Positions 33,687 to 46,416 of a stretch of 64,000 nucleotides of DNA are shown here, in pieces. The position numbers and the translations under genes were made by a program. A model generated the notes under the pieces. The model was not told where the DNA came from, searched no databases, and saw nothing but the letters and a program-made list of their open reading frames with translations. The stretch covers positions 15,758,809 through 15,822,808 of the forward strand of contig CM043959.1 of assembly GCA_014529385.2 (NCBI GenBank), written 5' to 3'. How positions within the stretch are numbered: position 1 is the first letter of the stretch; each line of letters opens with the position of its first letter. Origin of the DNA: Adiantum capillus-veneris. Its lineage: Eukaryota > Streptophyta > Polypodiopsida > Polypodiales > Pteridaceae.

Positions 33687-34000
33687 TACAAGGTTAGAAA
33701 ACAGTGGGAGCCACTATTTGGTGTCATACTGGATGGAGGAGCAGAAGTAAATATTTTGGGGACAATAGCTTCAGCAAAGAATGGGTATCACAAACCTGAA
33801 ACGAGCACCTTTCAACGTTCGAATGGTAGATCATCTTGTGGTGTAGGCAACAGCAATGATAGACAGCCTGCAGATAAGAGTAGGCAAAGAAAAGTTCAAA
33901 ACTAGCTTCCTAGTACTGGACGTGCAAGGTGCATATGGAATGCTACTCGGGCGCCCGTGGTAGTGAGCAGCGCAGGCTGTTCACGACTATGCCAATCAGA
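33687..34000 (+). pseudogene. G2 protease remnant
   Basis: VILDGGAEVNIL is readable at 33722-33757. A DGG motif in place of D(T/S)G is common in Athila/Tat-type proteases. The frame breaks soon after. Confidence 0.7.
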
Positions 34001-34431
34001 CTCTAACAATACAAGGTGCCAGTAGGAGAATTCAGATTCAGACAAACAACACTAGGAGCTGGCGAAAGGAGCTGCGACCATAAGAGCTTTGCCAGAAGTA
34101 TAAGGTGAAGAAAATTGAGAGGATGCTAGCGGCAATGAATATTTTTCCACTAGCTGAAATAGACCTCAACGCAGTCTTACTGGACAAAGATCAGGTTGAA
34201 AAGCAAAAGAGGCAATTTCCAAATCAGTTCACTGAACTGAATTTTGGGGAATGACCAGTTCAACTAATTGGAAGACCAAAAGACCTAGTTGATTCCAGTA
34301 TACTAGCGGCTTCTGAACAAGAATATTCTGTAGACGATACTGAAATTCAGAATAATGGTTCAGAGCTCAGAGGACCGTCTTGGAATTATGCTGAGGAGTC
34401 AACCAAACGAAAAGGTGGTGGGCCTAACTGG

Positions 34432-35984
34432 TTGCTTCCAGATGATCAGGAAATAGAGGAATGGAATCTGGGTTCAGAGGAAAATCTTAAAATGATCAAA
34501 GTCAACAAGCATCTGAATCCAGTAATGAAAGAAAAGGCCCGACACATGTTTCAGCACTACAAAGATGTGTTCGCATGGGAACATATTGATCTCAAGGGAG
34601 TAGATCCAGAGGTATGTCAACATCGAATACCATTGAAACCAGGTGCCAGACCAATACGGTTGCAAAGGTATAAAATGAATCCCAATTATGCCAAGAAGGT
34701 CAAGGAAGAGATTGATAACCTTCTGAAGGCTTGATTCATTACTGAAGTAGTCAGTAGTGATTGGTTATTTCCCATTGTGGTGGTATCTAAGAAGAATGGA
34801 AAGCTTGGAGTCTGTGTGGATTATTGGAAGTTGAATGCTCAGACCATCAAGGATCCATTTCCCTTACCCTTTACGGACATGCTGCTTGATGAAATTGCAG
34901 GTTATGAGATGTATAGCTTTATGGATGGTTATAGTGGCTATAACCAATTACAGATTGCTCTCGAGGACCGGAGTAAAACGACCTTCATTACTGAGTGGGG
35001 AACATTCATGTATCTGGTGATGCCTGTGAATTTCTCTACCGATTCTTTGCTATCTTCATGGATGATTTCACTGTATATTCAACAGAGGAGAAGCATTTAC
35101 TTTTTCTGGAAATGGTTTTCCAGCGCTGTCAGGAAAAGCGGATCTGTTTGAATCCATTCAAATCTGTTTTCTTGGTCTGGAAAGGACAAGTGCTCGGACA
35201 TGTAGTGTCCAGGAATGGTATAGAAATGGCCAATGACAAGATTCAGTGTGTCCAACAGGCCAAGGCTCCTCGCAATGCATCAGAGTTAAGTTCTTTCTTG
35301 GGATATATCACTTTTTATAGAAGATTTGTGCACAAGTTTACTTCCCAGGCATTACCTTTGTATGAACTCATGAAGAAGACCAGAAAGTTTAGTTGGACTG
35401 CTGAATGTGAGGAAAGTTTTCAGAGCTTAAAGAATGCTATTATCAGCAAGCCAGTACTTCGACAACCGAATTGGGATGTCATTTTTCACGTACAAGTAGA
35501 TGCTTCAGGACTGGCGATGGGAGCAATATTGGCTCAGCCAGAATGCATGACTGATTATCCAATATATTTTGCTAGTCGAAGATTCAGTCAGGTTGAACAA
35601 GGGTATACCACTATTGAAAGAGAAGCCTTAGGAATGGTTTTCAGTGCTACCAAATTCAAACACTATTTGTTGGGCAAGCTATTTCATTTTTATGAGGATC
35701 ATCAGGCATTATTATTTTTGATTAACAAAGTCATTATTCAAGGGAGACTGATAAGATGGATGATGTTCCTGATGGAATTTGAGTTTCACATTTTTCATAA
35801 GCCTGGTAAAACCCATTGTGGTGCTGATTTCTTGTCCAGAAGTACGGATGGCTACTCTGAAGCATCTTTGAGAGACGAGCTAGTGGATGCAGAACTATTT
35901 CAGATAATAGTTGAAGAAACAACTAATCCAGAGTTGTATGATGTATATCAGTTTCTTTCTAAGGAAGAATTTCCAGACAACTAG
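34432..35984 (+). pseudogene. G2 reverse transcriptase and RNase H, broken
   Basis: The first part (34432-35030) has HRIPLKPGARPIRLQRYKMNP, a TGA at 34732, then VDYWKLNAQT and YSFMDGYSGYNQ. After VMP the sequence jumps into FLYRFFAIFMDDFTVYS, so about 45-50 bases that normally encode FGL-NAP-TFQ are missing and the frame changes. The second part (to 35984) has LGHVVS, FLGYITFYRRFV and RNase H with VDASGLAMGAIL, REALGMVFS and HCGADFLSR. Polymerase is inactive because of the deletion and stop. Confidence 0.9.
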
Positions 35985-36000
35985 ACGCAGAATCAGAAGA

Positions 36001-36885
36001 AGGCGCTGATTATTAAGAGTCTGAAGTTCACCATCATTGGCGGATCACTTTACAGACTAGGAATAGATGGAGTTCTTAGAATATGTATACCTATGGAAGG
36101 CAGAATGCAAGTAATTTCAGAGGCACATAATGGGGATTCTGGAGGACATTTCTCTACTGATATTACTTACAAGAAAATTTTGTAGGCAGGTTTGTGGTGG
36201 CAAACTTTAATAGCTGATGTTAGAAGCTTTTGTAAAACATGTGATATATGTCAGAAGATGGGAAGACCCACAGCAGCAGATATGACTCGTCTAACTGCAG
36301 TCCAGCCGTTGGGTGTATTTATGAAATGGGGTCTGGATTTTATGGGTCCATTTAAGAAAATTACTTCAAGGAAGAATAGGTATATATTGATGGCCACTTG
36401 TTATGTGACCAAATGGGTAGAAGCTAGGGCTCTTTCCGACAACACTGCGAAGTCCACAACTGTGTTTTTATTTGAAAATATTTTTTTGCCGATATGGATG
36501 TCCTGTGGATATTGTGTCTGACCAGGGAACACACTTTATAAATGACACTATGGACATTCTCATGGAAATGCTTTCAGTTAAGCATCGGAAATCAACACCA
36601 TATTATCCTAGATGCAATGGGCAAGCCGAAAGAAGCAATAAGACTGTCAAAACTATCCTCACTAAGATTGTGCAGAAAGAGCCACGTCAGTGGGATTTGA
36701 AACTTCAAACTGCTCTCTGGTATATCGGACAGCCTATAAGGTCACCACTGACACCATTTAGAATGGTGTATGGCACTGAAGCTGTCGTACCCATGGAATT
36801 TGTAATACCCAGTCTCAGGATGGCGGTAGAGTATGGATTGGATTTTAATCACAATCTGAAGAAGAGACTGGAGGAGTTAACATAG
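36001..36885 (+). pseudogene. G2 integrase, broken
   Basis: The zinc-binding region has AHNGDSGGHF and CKTCDICQ (HHCC), with a stop between them at about 36183. The core shows LDFMGPF (first Asp), a frameshift near 36490, then [10 protein letters not shown] (second Asp) and the NGQAERSNKTVK block with the catalytic Glu. The C-terminal part decays after 36885 and is interrupted by N1 at 37183. No chromodomain is seen, unlike G3 and G4. Confidence 0.88.
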
Positions 36886-37214
36886 TTGGATGAGTTAAGG
36901 CAAAGGGCTATGTTGGAATAGGAAATTGTTCAGCAAAGAAGGAAATACTGGCATGATAGACGAATCAAAGTCAGGGAGTTTCAGAAGGAGATGTGGTTCT
37001 GCTGTATCAATCAAAACTGGGTCCTAAGAAACCGAACTTAAAGATAGCTTAGGCCGGTCCATATGAAGTTGATTGGGTGTTTTCCAATGGCACAATAAGA
37101 TTGAAAGATTTCTTTGGATTACTATCACAAACGGGAGTGCATAACAATATAAAATACATTTGGATAAATAGGATTTAATACTTCACGTGGTGCAAGTGAA
37201 GTGCGCACGTGACA

Positions 37215-38006
37215 TTCCCCCCTGTTAAAAGTGAGGCACAACTGCCAAACTTGTTTCTGTATTCTCTTCTGTTGGTATCAAAGCTCTGTGTGCTTCGGTT
37301 TCACGAACTCAAGGGAAGAACCACCAAGAACCAAGAACCCCAAGAACATAAAGAAGAACCTCAAGAACCAAGAACCCCAAGGAACCCAAGAAGAACCATC
37401 GAGCCCAAGAACCCAAGGAACCTCTCCCAAATTTTTTCCTGAAGAATCTTTTGAGTCCTGACCATGGATTTACCAATTCCCATCTTCATTGCCATGTCTT
37501 TGAAAGAAGATCGACATCGGATACACGAGAACCCAGATCTTGAGTACCAAGATCTCCTAGGTTTGTATGCGGATATGGAAGGAGTTGGAGACAAGATCCC
37601 TAACCTCTTCTGCATTCGTATTCGCATGTAGCGTGCATCCATTTCCCTTGTCATAGAACCTTTGGAAAGAACTTCGGAACTACACCTCGGTCCCTCAACA
37701 CCGGTAATGTTTTCACCACAGGCAGTGTTCGGGGAATAGCTCTCCCTACAGCAGGCAGAGTCAGCACTATCTGGTATAGAGCCCAGGCTGATATTCAGCA
37801 ATCGTAGTAAGGCTAGACACCCTTACACGGTGTTTGCATCGCCAACAATACCCACAGCACCCAGAGCACCCGCAGTACCATCAGACCCTGGTTTCGGAGG
37901 AATCTGCATTGGTTTATGCATCCATGGCATCAGAAGCATTCATCAGTCAGCATCAGAAGTACAGAAAGAAGTTTAGCAGTTGTGCCTCACTTTTAACAGG
38001 GGGGGA
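37215..38006 (+). other. N1 internal region
   Basis: About 0.8 kb between the two outward-facing polypurine tracts. It contains a PBS-like site near 37272, a repetitive CCAAGAACC-rich stretch (37318-37420, Lys/Asn/Pro-rich if translated) and no recognised gag or pol motif. Frames on either strand lack family support. Confidence 0.5.
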
Positions 38007-38465
38007 TGTCACGTGTACACTTCACTTGCACCACGTGGACACGCTTCTCCATAGTCTAGCATGAGTCTTAGCTTAGGACTGAGCCTGACACCTTTGTGAG
38101 TCTCTAGCAGGACGTGCATGTCCAAGCTAGTCACACTTGCATACCCTCTCTTGCACAAGAACAATCATTTTATCATGCATGCATTTTACCGCGCGAACCA
38201 CCTCTTATAAGTCATTTTATTAAAAGTGACTTTTGGAATTCTTTTTGTAAGTTTGTTGGAAAAGTAGGTAGGGCAAATTGTTAAAGATCTATAAAAGAAA
38301 CCCATTGGGCACTCAGTAGAAGCAGGGACACAAGGAGGCAGGCACCCAGTAGTCAAGCAGCACCTCAGCAAGAGCCCTAGCGTTTTCTCAAGAAGAAGAA
38401 GGCCCATATCAGCCCGGCGTTTTCAGTTTTTAGTAGACAGCCCAACGTTTTCAGTTTTCAGCTTT

Positions 38466-38897
38466 GACGCCGTCATCGTCGTCATCGATATCGTCATTGT
38501 CATCGCAATCCCTATCTTGACGACCACACTTTCGTCATCGTCATCGCAGATTCCTATCTTGACGACGACACCTCTGTCATCGTCATCGCAGTCCCGGACT
38601 TGACGACGACACCATCGTCGTCATTATCACAGTCACCATTGTCGTCGTCGACATAGACAAGTAATACCCGTCGTCGACATCATCGTCTTCGACATAGATC
38701 CCGTCTTCGACATAGACCCCGTCGTCGACATCATTGTCTTCGACACAGGACCGTCGTCGACTTCATCGTCATCGACAAGACCCTTAGTACCTCATCGTCG
38801 ACTTCATCATCTTCGACATAGACCTCGTCATCGACCTCCCCGTCTTCGACATAGAACTCGTAGTAACCGTCTTCGACATCATCGTCTTCGACATAGA
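38466..38897. repeat. Degenerate GTC/GAC-rich array in the N1 LTR
   Basis: Imperfect repeats such as CGTCTTCGACATAGA and CGTCGTCGACATCATCG, based on GTC and GAC trinucleotides. A much shorter GTCGTCGTCATC stretch lies at the matching place in sL3 (47898-47932) and in the G3 LTRs, so the array expanded in N1. Confidence 0.8.
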
Positions 38898-39190
38898 ACC
38901 TCAGTATCCCTTCAGTACCTTAGTACCGAGTATCCAACATCAGTAGTGTGAGTACCCATTAGCATTAGCATCTCAGTATTTAGTCATTGTAGCAGCATTG
39001 TGCAAGAATAAAGAAAGTACTTGCTCTGGCAATAGATTATAGAGCAAAGGGGGCCCTTGAGGGTTGGGACCCGACATCCCCGTGTGCGCACGTGACAATA
39101 CTGAAGCCAGAGGATATAGAGAGAAATAGATAGAGAGGGAGATAGAGAGTGAGAAGATCGACACAGTACTGGGGACCAGAAGATGGGCTG

Positions 39191-39192
<2 letters not shown>

Positions 39193-39237
<45 letters not shown>
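39193..39237. repeat. Poly(C) tract, about 45 bases
   Basis: A pure C run directly before TGTAATAG. Frames through it give only poly-Pro or poly-Gly. Length may be unreliable in assembly. Confidence 0.9.
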
Positions 39238-41074
39238 TGTAATAGTATCTTTATTACTGAGGAGAAGTCTATACAAGCACTTAAACCGAACGTATTACCA
39301 CGTTCGTTCTAGAATAAGACTTGATGGTTCCCGGAAGCCTCGACTTCCTATTTCTAGGGCAAAACCCTATTCCAAGGAACTTCCGTTCCTTATTCCAAAT
39401 CCTCGAGAATCAAGGTTCTCGCCTCTGGATCTCACCTTCCAGACTCAGGGTATGGCATCTCTGCAACTCTTTTCTAACTCTGTTTCCAGAGTCCTCTTCT
39501 CGCAGAACAACTCTGCTTTCCCGGACGCAAAGTTCTGACTTGGGAATCTCAACTTCCGGATCACAACTCGAGAGACTACCTCTCTCCGATCCGTGGATTT
39601 ACTTCCCGAACTTGGGTACGAAACCCTTGGGCTGATCTGGCTCTAGTTCCTCAGAGCGCTTTCTCCCGCAGAGGCTCATGCCTTCCTCTGCTCCTACTCC
39701 CTCGCTAAGAGGAAGTACACCTGCAAACAAATACTCAGAGTTCATAACATGAAAATCGTTACCTTCAAAGTCTCGATGCTCGAAACGCAACTCGGTTCTT
39801 GAAAAGCACTTCCCCGGAAGAGATTTCTACACAGAAAATCCTCTCTTCCAATCCTACACACAAAAGAGGTGTGTTCTCGGGTTCCTTCTCGTAAATCAGC
39901 CCCGTCTACGACGTTTATGGGCTGAAAACAGAGAAAAACATCAGCTTGTCGCGATGGAAACACGCTCCGTAGGCACTTCTTCGCGAGGGAACTCGCGCAT
40001 TGGGTCCTGGCGACATTTGGTACACTTGGAGCAGCCACACGGGATGAAATATGCGTCAACATCTCCTTCTTGCAAACTAATCCTCCCCTCTGAGTGAGGG
40101 CATGTGATGCTTTTATAGCTCCTTGCCACGGGCACGAATAGCTGCTTGCGTAAAGATCGCGGCCGTTTTTTTTTTTTTTTTGGGCGCTCTTTTGCTAGAA
40201 AAAGAGAGAGAGAAAACACTGGCTGATCTTTTGCCTTATTTATCAGATGGCTGCCCACTTATTAAGTGGGCGGCGGCGTATTTTAAAAATAGTTTGAATT
40301 TGCCCAAAAACTCAATAAAACCTTATAAGTTAAAAACAATGCTTTCATAGCACTTCGTAGGCGTCCCTGGATGCAATCACATGCACAGTTGCAATGCAGA
40401 CATAGATTTCCTCGTGGGAAAGCATTTGCTTCCCGAAAAGCAATCCCGCTTTCTCAAAAAGCATCTATTTTTCCTCAAAGTTTCCTCTGAACCCATCTTC
40501 ATTCAAGTGCTTGCTTTTCCTTGTACACAATTCTAACACAATCCGGAATTTCCTCTCAACTATGGATATCCCCTTTTCGATGCACCCGTCACCCACCTTG
40601 TGACGCATCAGGAATACCCATCACCTAGTCCTTTCCTATCGAACTTACGGTACAATCTCCTTCGCGATGCTCTGTCACCCATCCTATGACGCATCGGAGA
40701 TGTCCGTTCCGGGATGGTCAGATACTTCTTCCCGATGCTCCCTGTCACCCATCCGATGTGACGCATCAGAAGTACGCGTTCCTGGTGGCCTTATAGATAT
40801 TCCCTTTCACAATGCTCTCGTCATTGCTTTGAATGACGCACTAGGAATACTCTGTACTCGGAGGTCTCCAATGAGAAAAACCCTCACTTAAAATTCCAAT
40901 AATTCATTTAGAATTATTTTTCCTTTGTGTTCCAAGCGAGAAAACCCTCTTACTTATAAATCCAATAATTCATTTAGAATTATTTTTCTGTCAGATAAAA
41001 CCAATTTAGCAACGATTATTGTTGCCAGGCGTTTATAATGGGCCAAAATCAAGCTATATACTATTCCAATGACA
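39238..41074 (-). repeat. LTR-like non-coding segment, boundary uncertain
   Basis: The minus strand could start TGTCATTGGAATAG at 41074, carries a TATA-like TATAAAAG at about 40117-40110, and ends AATAAAGATACTATTACA at 39238. That is an LTR-like order. No matching flanking duplication was found because the left side is the poly(C) run. It may equally be native G2 spacer. No reading frame in it has family support. Confidence 0.35.
40578..40860. repeat. Four-unit degenerate tandem repeat
   Basis: Units starting at 40578, 40665, 40733 and 40809 share CGATGC, GTCACCCA and TGACGCATC elements with spacing of 68-87 bp. A separate two-unit repeat (40866-40921 and 40930-40986) with CCAATAATTCATTTAGAAT follows. 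Confidence 0.8.
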
Positions 41075-43332
41075 AAGAGACTTCCAGGGATGAGGATACT
41101 GGTATTCTGGGAGTTGAAAACCAGGAAAATTCAAAATCAGTTATTCTAAGCTTGTTTCATGTATAGCCAGTACCAGAGCCAGTCAAAGAGGTAGCTCAAG
41201 GGTCAGAAAAGTTCCAGTACGACAAAACTGTGTCAGTAGCAGAATCTGTAAAGTGTCAGAACCAGTATCAGTTTTTATGGGGAAAAGGGTCAGTTTGACA
41301 ATTAGTGGCATACATTTCAAGGAACATGTATGCCACGTCATTTGCAGTGCACAGGACTCTAGGAACGGTAAGTAGTGGAGCTTTTATGGCGTGAACGCGT
41401 ATAACAATAAGGCGAGTAAGCATTTTTCCTCATAAATCCCTTGCGCGACGTTTGCCTGCTGTCACACATTCGCCATCGCCAAGCTCCGAAGCCCGTCTTT
41501 GCAACCACTGACTTCTTCATCGGAAGCAACAGTCGATTGCTGTTTGTCTCTACCCAACATACCTGGATACGGATTTGAATATTCGGGTAAGTCTTCTTCT
41601 TCTTCCGCAGAGGCATCGTCTTCACCTTGTATGGGCCGTAGAAAAATATCGGATAAGATGCAAGACACTATAGAAAAGGCTCAAGCACTTATCACCTCTC
41701 TCAAAGCCTCCCTACCACTCATTCCCCATAGTAAGATACAACGGTATGTGTTTACTGAGCAAGCAGAAGCGTTGCTACGATTGTGGGATTTGCATGTGGT
41801 GGTGCAAGCCACAAGAATAGAGTTCGACGCAGCCATCATTAGGTAGGTTCTCGATTCCTTCAATGCTGATGAAGACAGTGCTATGGTGTATGGAATGGAA
41901 GTGTCAGCAACTCCAGACAATATTGCTTATGCTTTCAAGATGCCAAATGAGCCGAAGCCGGCTGTGGCAACTGCAGAGCAGATAAGTGCAGCCTTGAAGG
42001 AAGATGACGCAGCCAAGAAAAAACGTAAGGCCAATGTGCAAGGAGTTCCAGTAGTAGCAGGTCTGGACATTCCCATTGCTTACCGATTTGTGGCTGAAGC
42101 TGAGTCCGAAGAATAACTCCACATATGTTTCAGAAAAATTGTTTGCTATGTTACTGGCAAAGAGATTGGATGGCAAGGCTTCAATCAACCTATGTCAGAT
42201 TCTGTCCCATAATGTGCTTCAGCAAACCACCAAGCTAAAGTTTTAGACTGTTTTTAAAGCCTGGTATGTCTGGCAGTTTCTCTACTGGGCACCTTCCCCA
42301 GATGCTCATCATCAAGTACGGATGGCGTCTAGTCAGAAACCCATCCCAACAACTAATAATGTTGACTTATCCTCTGATGAATAAACCCTAGGCACTTAGT
42401 TGGCTCTTACTGGTTAGAAGAGAAAGGGCACATAGGAGGAAGCTGGTAGCTCTAAGAGACCAAAAACTACATTGGCTAAGAGCAGTGCTCTCTTAAAGCA
42501 GCTAGAAAGTCAGGTCAAATATGTGTCTAATGAAAAATCTCCAGCAGATCAGACTTCAGCCGGCCAGAGAGACCAGCCTCCAGCGAAGACTACTGTTGTG
42601 ACTAGCCAACAAATTGAGCAGAGTTCAGCAACTACCAGTGCTGGGAAAGACCAGCCTGAAAAGATTAGTCCTCAGCAATTGGCAACCCACACTGATAAGG
42701 GAAAAGGTTTGATACCTGCTAGCCCACTCGGTAATTCTACTATCCCTTTAAGTGACATGGCTTTGGCCTTAACCAAGAAGGACAGATTACAACAGCTGCA
42801 GACTCATCCTCTCACAGGACGATTAATCCTGCACAAACCTGATTATACTACACTACTATATATGGCTCCTATTACAGTTTATGAGCCAGTTGCCTCTGAC
42901 CCAGCAACTGTCAATGATGGTTGCTCAATGCTAATGTAGTCATCATGGAATACAATTGTCCATGCCTTGGGACAAATGATAGATGCCTCAGCGTCCACTG
43001 ATGAAGTGACCAAGTTACAACTTGAATTGAGGAACAGTGAGCAGCAAGTTGAGAAGTTAAAAGAAGATATAGAGGCACAGTCCTTGAGGCATAGTGTTCT
43101 TGAAAATCATTCAGCCAGGACAATTCAGACGTTGGAAAGTAAGCTGACAAAGATTGAGTTTGAGATGAGACAGTTGAGAGAAGAAAAGGGAGAGGCTGAG
43201 AGAGTTGCTGACAGATTTGAAACTATGCTAAGGATGAATAGAGTTGAATTCAACTCATTACTAACCAGTCACACTGCATTAAAAGCCTCTCTAACAGAAA
43301 GATACATATATAATAATTTGGCTGATATTTTG

Positions 43333-43464
43333 AATCCAGACGGCAACGCAATCTTCAATATGGATAATCCGAGGGCGCTCATGGAAACTATGCAAATGAA
43401 TCCAGACGGCAACGCAGTCTTCAATATGGATAATCCGAGGGTGCTCATGGAAAGTATGCAAAGT
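43333..43464 (+). repeat. In-frame 66-bp tandem duplication in the extra ORF
   Basis: Units 43333-43398 and 43399-43464 encode NPDGNAIFNMDNPRALMETM and a near-identical 22-residue repeat. The length is a multiple of three, so the frame was kept. Confidence 0.92.
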
Positions 43465-44931
43465 GATTTGGAGGATAAACTTTCTGAGTATAACAGTGCT
43501 CTGGCAAATCAAGCTATTATGAACTATATTGATAAGCAGAATGACCTCAAGGAGGATTGTGAGAAAGAAGCAAAGAAGGATGAAGAAACGGAGGAGGAAC
43601 CAACAGATAAACATGATGATGATGATGATTGTCTTCCATCTCCGCCTTCAGAATCTGGTGCTGGTGGATCAGCTGCCGCAGTCAACCCAACACGGACCAG
43701 CCAGACCAGTATAAGGGCCAGCAGCCGTGAGATCAAGGGACTGCAAATCAACAAACAGGCAACACTGAAGACTTCCCAGTACACCAGTCACAGCATTGTG
43801 CAGATGTGAAAGGGAAAGCTAAAGTTGTGACTGAAACTCTGGAAGGTGATGAGCAACATTCACTACATCTCATCACACTAACAAAAGGCTAAGACATCAG
43901 CAAACTCCAATAACCAGATTTGGAACGTTTTCAGAGGTTATACGTTGGCGCCAAAGAAATGGGCCAACATTGGAAATCTGGTGACTTCTATGATTATGAA
44001 GTGTGCTAACTGTCTGAGCATCCTAGCCGAAAATTCAGTTGCTAGAGAGAGTACCTGAATGGGTACTAACCTCTGATGATAAGCAAGTCAATGTACACTT
44101 GCAGCGGCAGTCTACTGCAGACTGTCATTTCTTAGCCATTGAATTAGAGCTCCTGCTTGGGAATAGGCCCACATACAAGTGTATGAGAGAGGTCAGAAAT
44201 CAACTAAAAGAAGTCCTACTGCAAATGCAAATTGCAAGAGGAGTCCTGGACCAGAGGGTACAAGTTATGATTGAAGATCAAGCTTCCAACAGTAAGGGAC
44301 CACAAACTCAAATAACAGTACGGGCACAGGCCACGGCTCTCCGAAGTTTGTTCCAGCTGGTTAGAGTCACCAGGAAGATGATGCAGCAGGAGAACCAGAT
44401 TGTTCTAAATTTTTTAGAATTTGTACCTGATTCCCTAGTTTTCCTATATGCCTTGCCTGCTAGGGAAACTGAGCTGCTTAGTTTTTTCCAAGCCTTATAT
44501 CCTCAACATCCAGAACCAGTGGATCGGCTTACATACTATAACATCATTGATGATCTTCAGCCTTGGTATGAGCGATCCACCGTTGAATGGAAAACCTGGT
44601 AGTCGTTGATCAATGATGCTCTCTAGTTAAATGATATTCTGGAACTGAAAGATGAAATGCAGAGGATCAAGCTTTGTATGGGGCAATGGAAAATCCAGCT
44701 CAAAGGGCTCACCAAGATCACAAATCAGCTGTTGCAACTTAATGTGGAGTCCTCTAAGATTCGTGAAAAGGATATTACGGTTAAACTAGGTCTGGGACCA
44801 CAGTACAAAGAAATGACTGAGATACTCTTTGAAGCTAGGATTAAAACAAATCAGCCTCTCCCAAAAGGATGGATCCACATAGCTTCGCATTGTCATAAAT
44901 TGGCAAGAGCCCATTTAACAAAGGGTAAACA

Positions 44932-46416
44932 CACGCTGTCACCAGCCAGTGGCAATTCCATTTTTGTTTATTTTCTCTTTCTTTGGGGAATTTCGTTTGT
45001 TTTACCTTTTGGAAACACCCCTCTGGAAATCTAATTGCCCTGCATTGCATAGCCAGTGTGGAACTGTTCAGAGAGAGTCCAGGCATGAGGGCTAAAGAGC
45101 ACTAAGGTTGGACAAGGACTATGGTTAGCCAAAGTGGGATCATTGGCCAGCCAAAGCGGAATCCTTTGCTACATAGGCTACATTTCAGTTTTGGGTGTGG
45201 TTGCAGTGTACAAAGAGGGTCAGATGACCTAGAAGAATGTAATGGCAGAAACTCCTAAATTTTAGGGACTGCTATTTTTGGACGGCAAAATGTCTTTGCG
45301 TCATTACGTGCAGTTTGACATGGGGATCATTTTGTTACTCTGTGGCCAAGTCAACAGAGGCTGCAGGTGAGATATTTTTAGACCTGAGGGTCTAAAGCGG
45401 GAAAATGCACAAATAAGTGACACTTGGCACTCTGAGGCCAGTTTACTACTTAAAGAGAAGGCAAAAACGTGATTTTCAGCTGTGAGCTCGTTTTTGAGTG
45501 CTGTCAAAGGTGGGAGAGCTTCAATGGAGTGCTGGCTTACCCTCTATGTACAGTGAGGTGCAGGATGTCATGACCTGCACACCTCTCACTGCTCTCTCTC
45601 CCCCCTGTTCTTTATGGTTATGCCCCTCTAGTGGGCTCATCAGATTGACCAATGTACAGTTGTGTGGGTTCATGCGCGATTGCCGAGGCAAGAGCCTCTT
45701 GCACAGGTAGTGGATTAGCTAGCGGCTAATCCCCCGCAGGCACAGGCGATTCGGAGAGGTTTCACGTGCGAAATCTCGTCCGATTCAAAGGGCAAGTAGC
45801 CCTACAGGTGCGAGAGCTCGAGGACTTGCTACGGATGCGACCGGCACGCGAAACGGAGCCCGAAACAGTGAATTACAGCCTGCTGTGTATTTTTGCAGGT
45901 TTAGGGTTTTGGCCCTAAACGGACCCTAATACCCCTAGGAGGTTCGGGGACGCGAGGGGACCGCCATTCAAGTGATCTGGCGCATTTTCGGGGCAGAAAA
46001 CAGAGAATTCAGCGTGCTGCAGATTCTCGCCAGGTTTTGCAAAGTGTCCGTATGCGTCGGGAAAGTCATCTAATGCGTGGGAATACTGACTGTGAAGGGT
46101 CCTAGTATAGTTATGCTGCCGAAATCGGGCCAGAACAGTTGAAATTCAGCCAAGTTTGTGCAGGGCAGCTTGTAGGGAACCACAGCTTTTATTCCCTCTG
46201 TTGAAGAATAAAGAAATACCGAAAGGGGCGCCTATTTAGGGGCCAATCTAGTGTTTGACTCGCATACATATGCATTCTAGCATCTGTATCCCATTCCCCT
46301 CTCTTGTGTCATTATAGCACAGGTAGAATAGACGACTAATAATGGGTGAAAGCTAAATCAAGGTTTGAAGTAAAGTCTACCGCCCTTATTGAAGTTAACA
46401 GGCCGGTTACACACGC
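44932..46416 (+). mobile_element. sL2: solo LTR inside the G2 extra ORF
   Basis: The LTR is 44937-46411 (1475 bp), starting TGTCACCAGCC and ending GGCCGGTTACA, with CACGC at 44932-44936 and 46412-46416. It belongs to the G4 LTR family: start TGTGTCACCAAG, the ATACCGAAAGGGGCGCC module and the end GGCCGGTTACA are shared. Without it the ORF frame runs on unbroken to the stop at 46562. A TTTATT and AATAAA region precedes the module (46190-46212). Confidence 0.92.

Larger units (their letters stand above)
37183..39097. mobile_element. N1: rearranged LTR-element insertion in G2
   Basis: AATACT borders both sides (37177-37182; 39097-39102 with one base overlapping the end). The right part, 38007-39097, starts TGTCACGTGTACACTTCAC after a polypurine tract (AACAGGGGGGGA) and is related to sL3 and the G3 LTR. 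The left 32 bases, 37183-37214, are the same LTR start in inverse orientation, followed by an inverse copy of the polypurine tract. GTGCGCACGTGACA occurs at both 37201-37214 and 39084-39097. A primer-binding-site-like TTGGTATCAAAGC lies near 37272. It looks like a small non-autonomous element whose left LTR was replaced by an inverted end. Confidence 0.65.

Noticed and set aside
39037-39538. Poly-Pro and poly-Gly frames
   Set aside because: Produced by the poly(C) run; no gene context.
42967-43809. Host coiled-coil gene
   Set aside because: It is in line with the frames before and after it and lies between G2 integrase and 3' LTR, so it is part of the element.
44890-45034. Hydrophobic C-terminal segment as a membrane anchor of the extra protein
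   Set aside because: It is the sL2 LTR read through in frame; the original protein continues after 46416.
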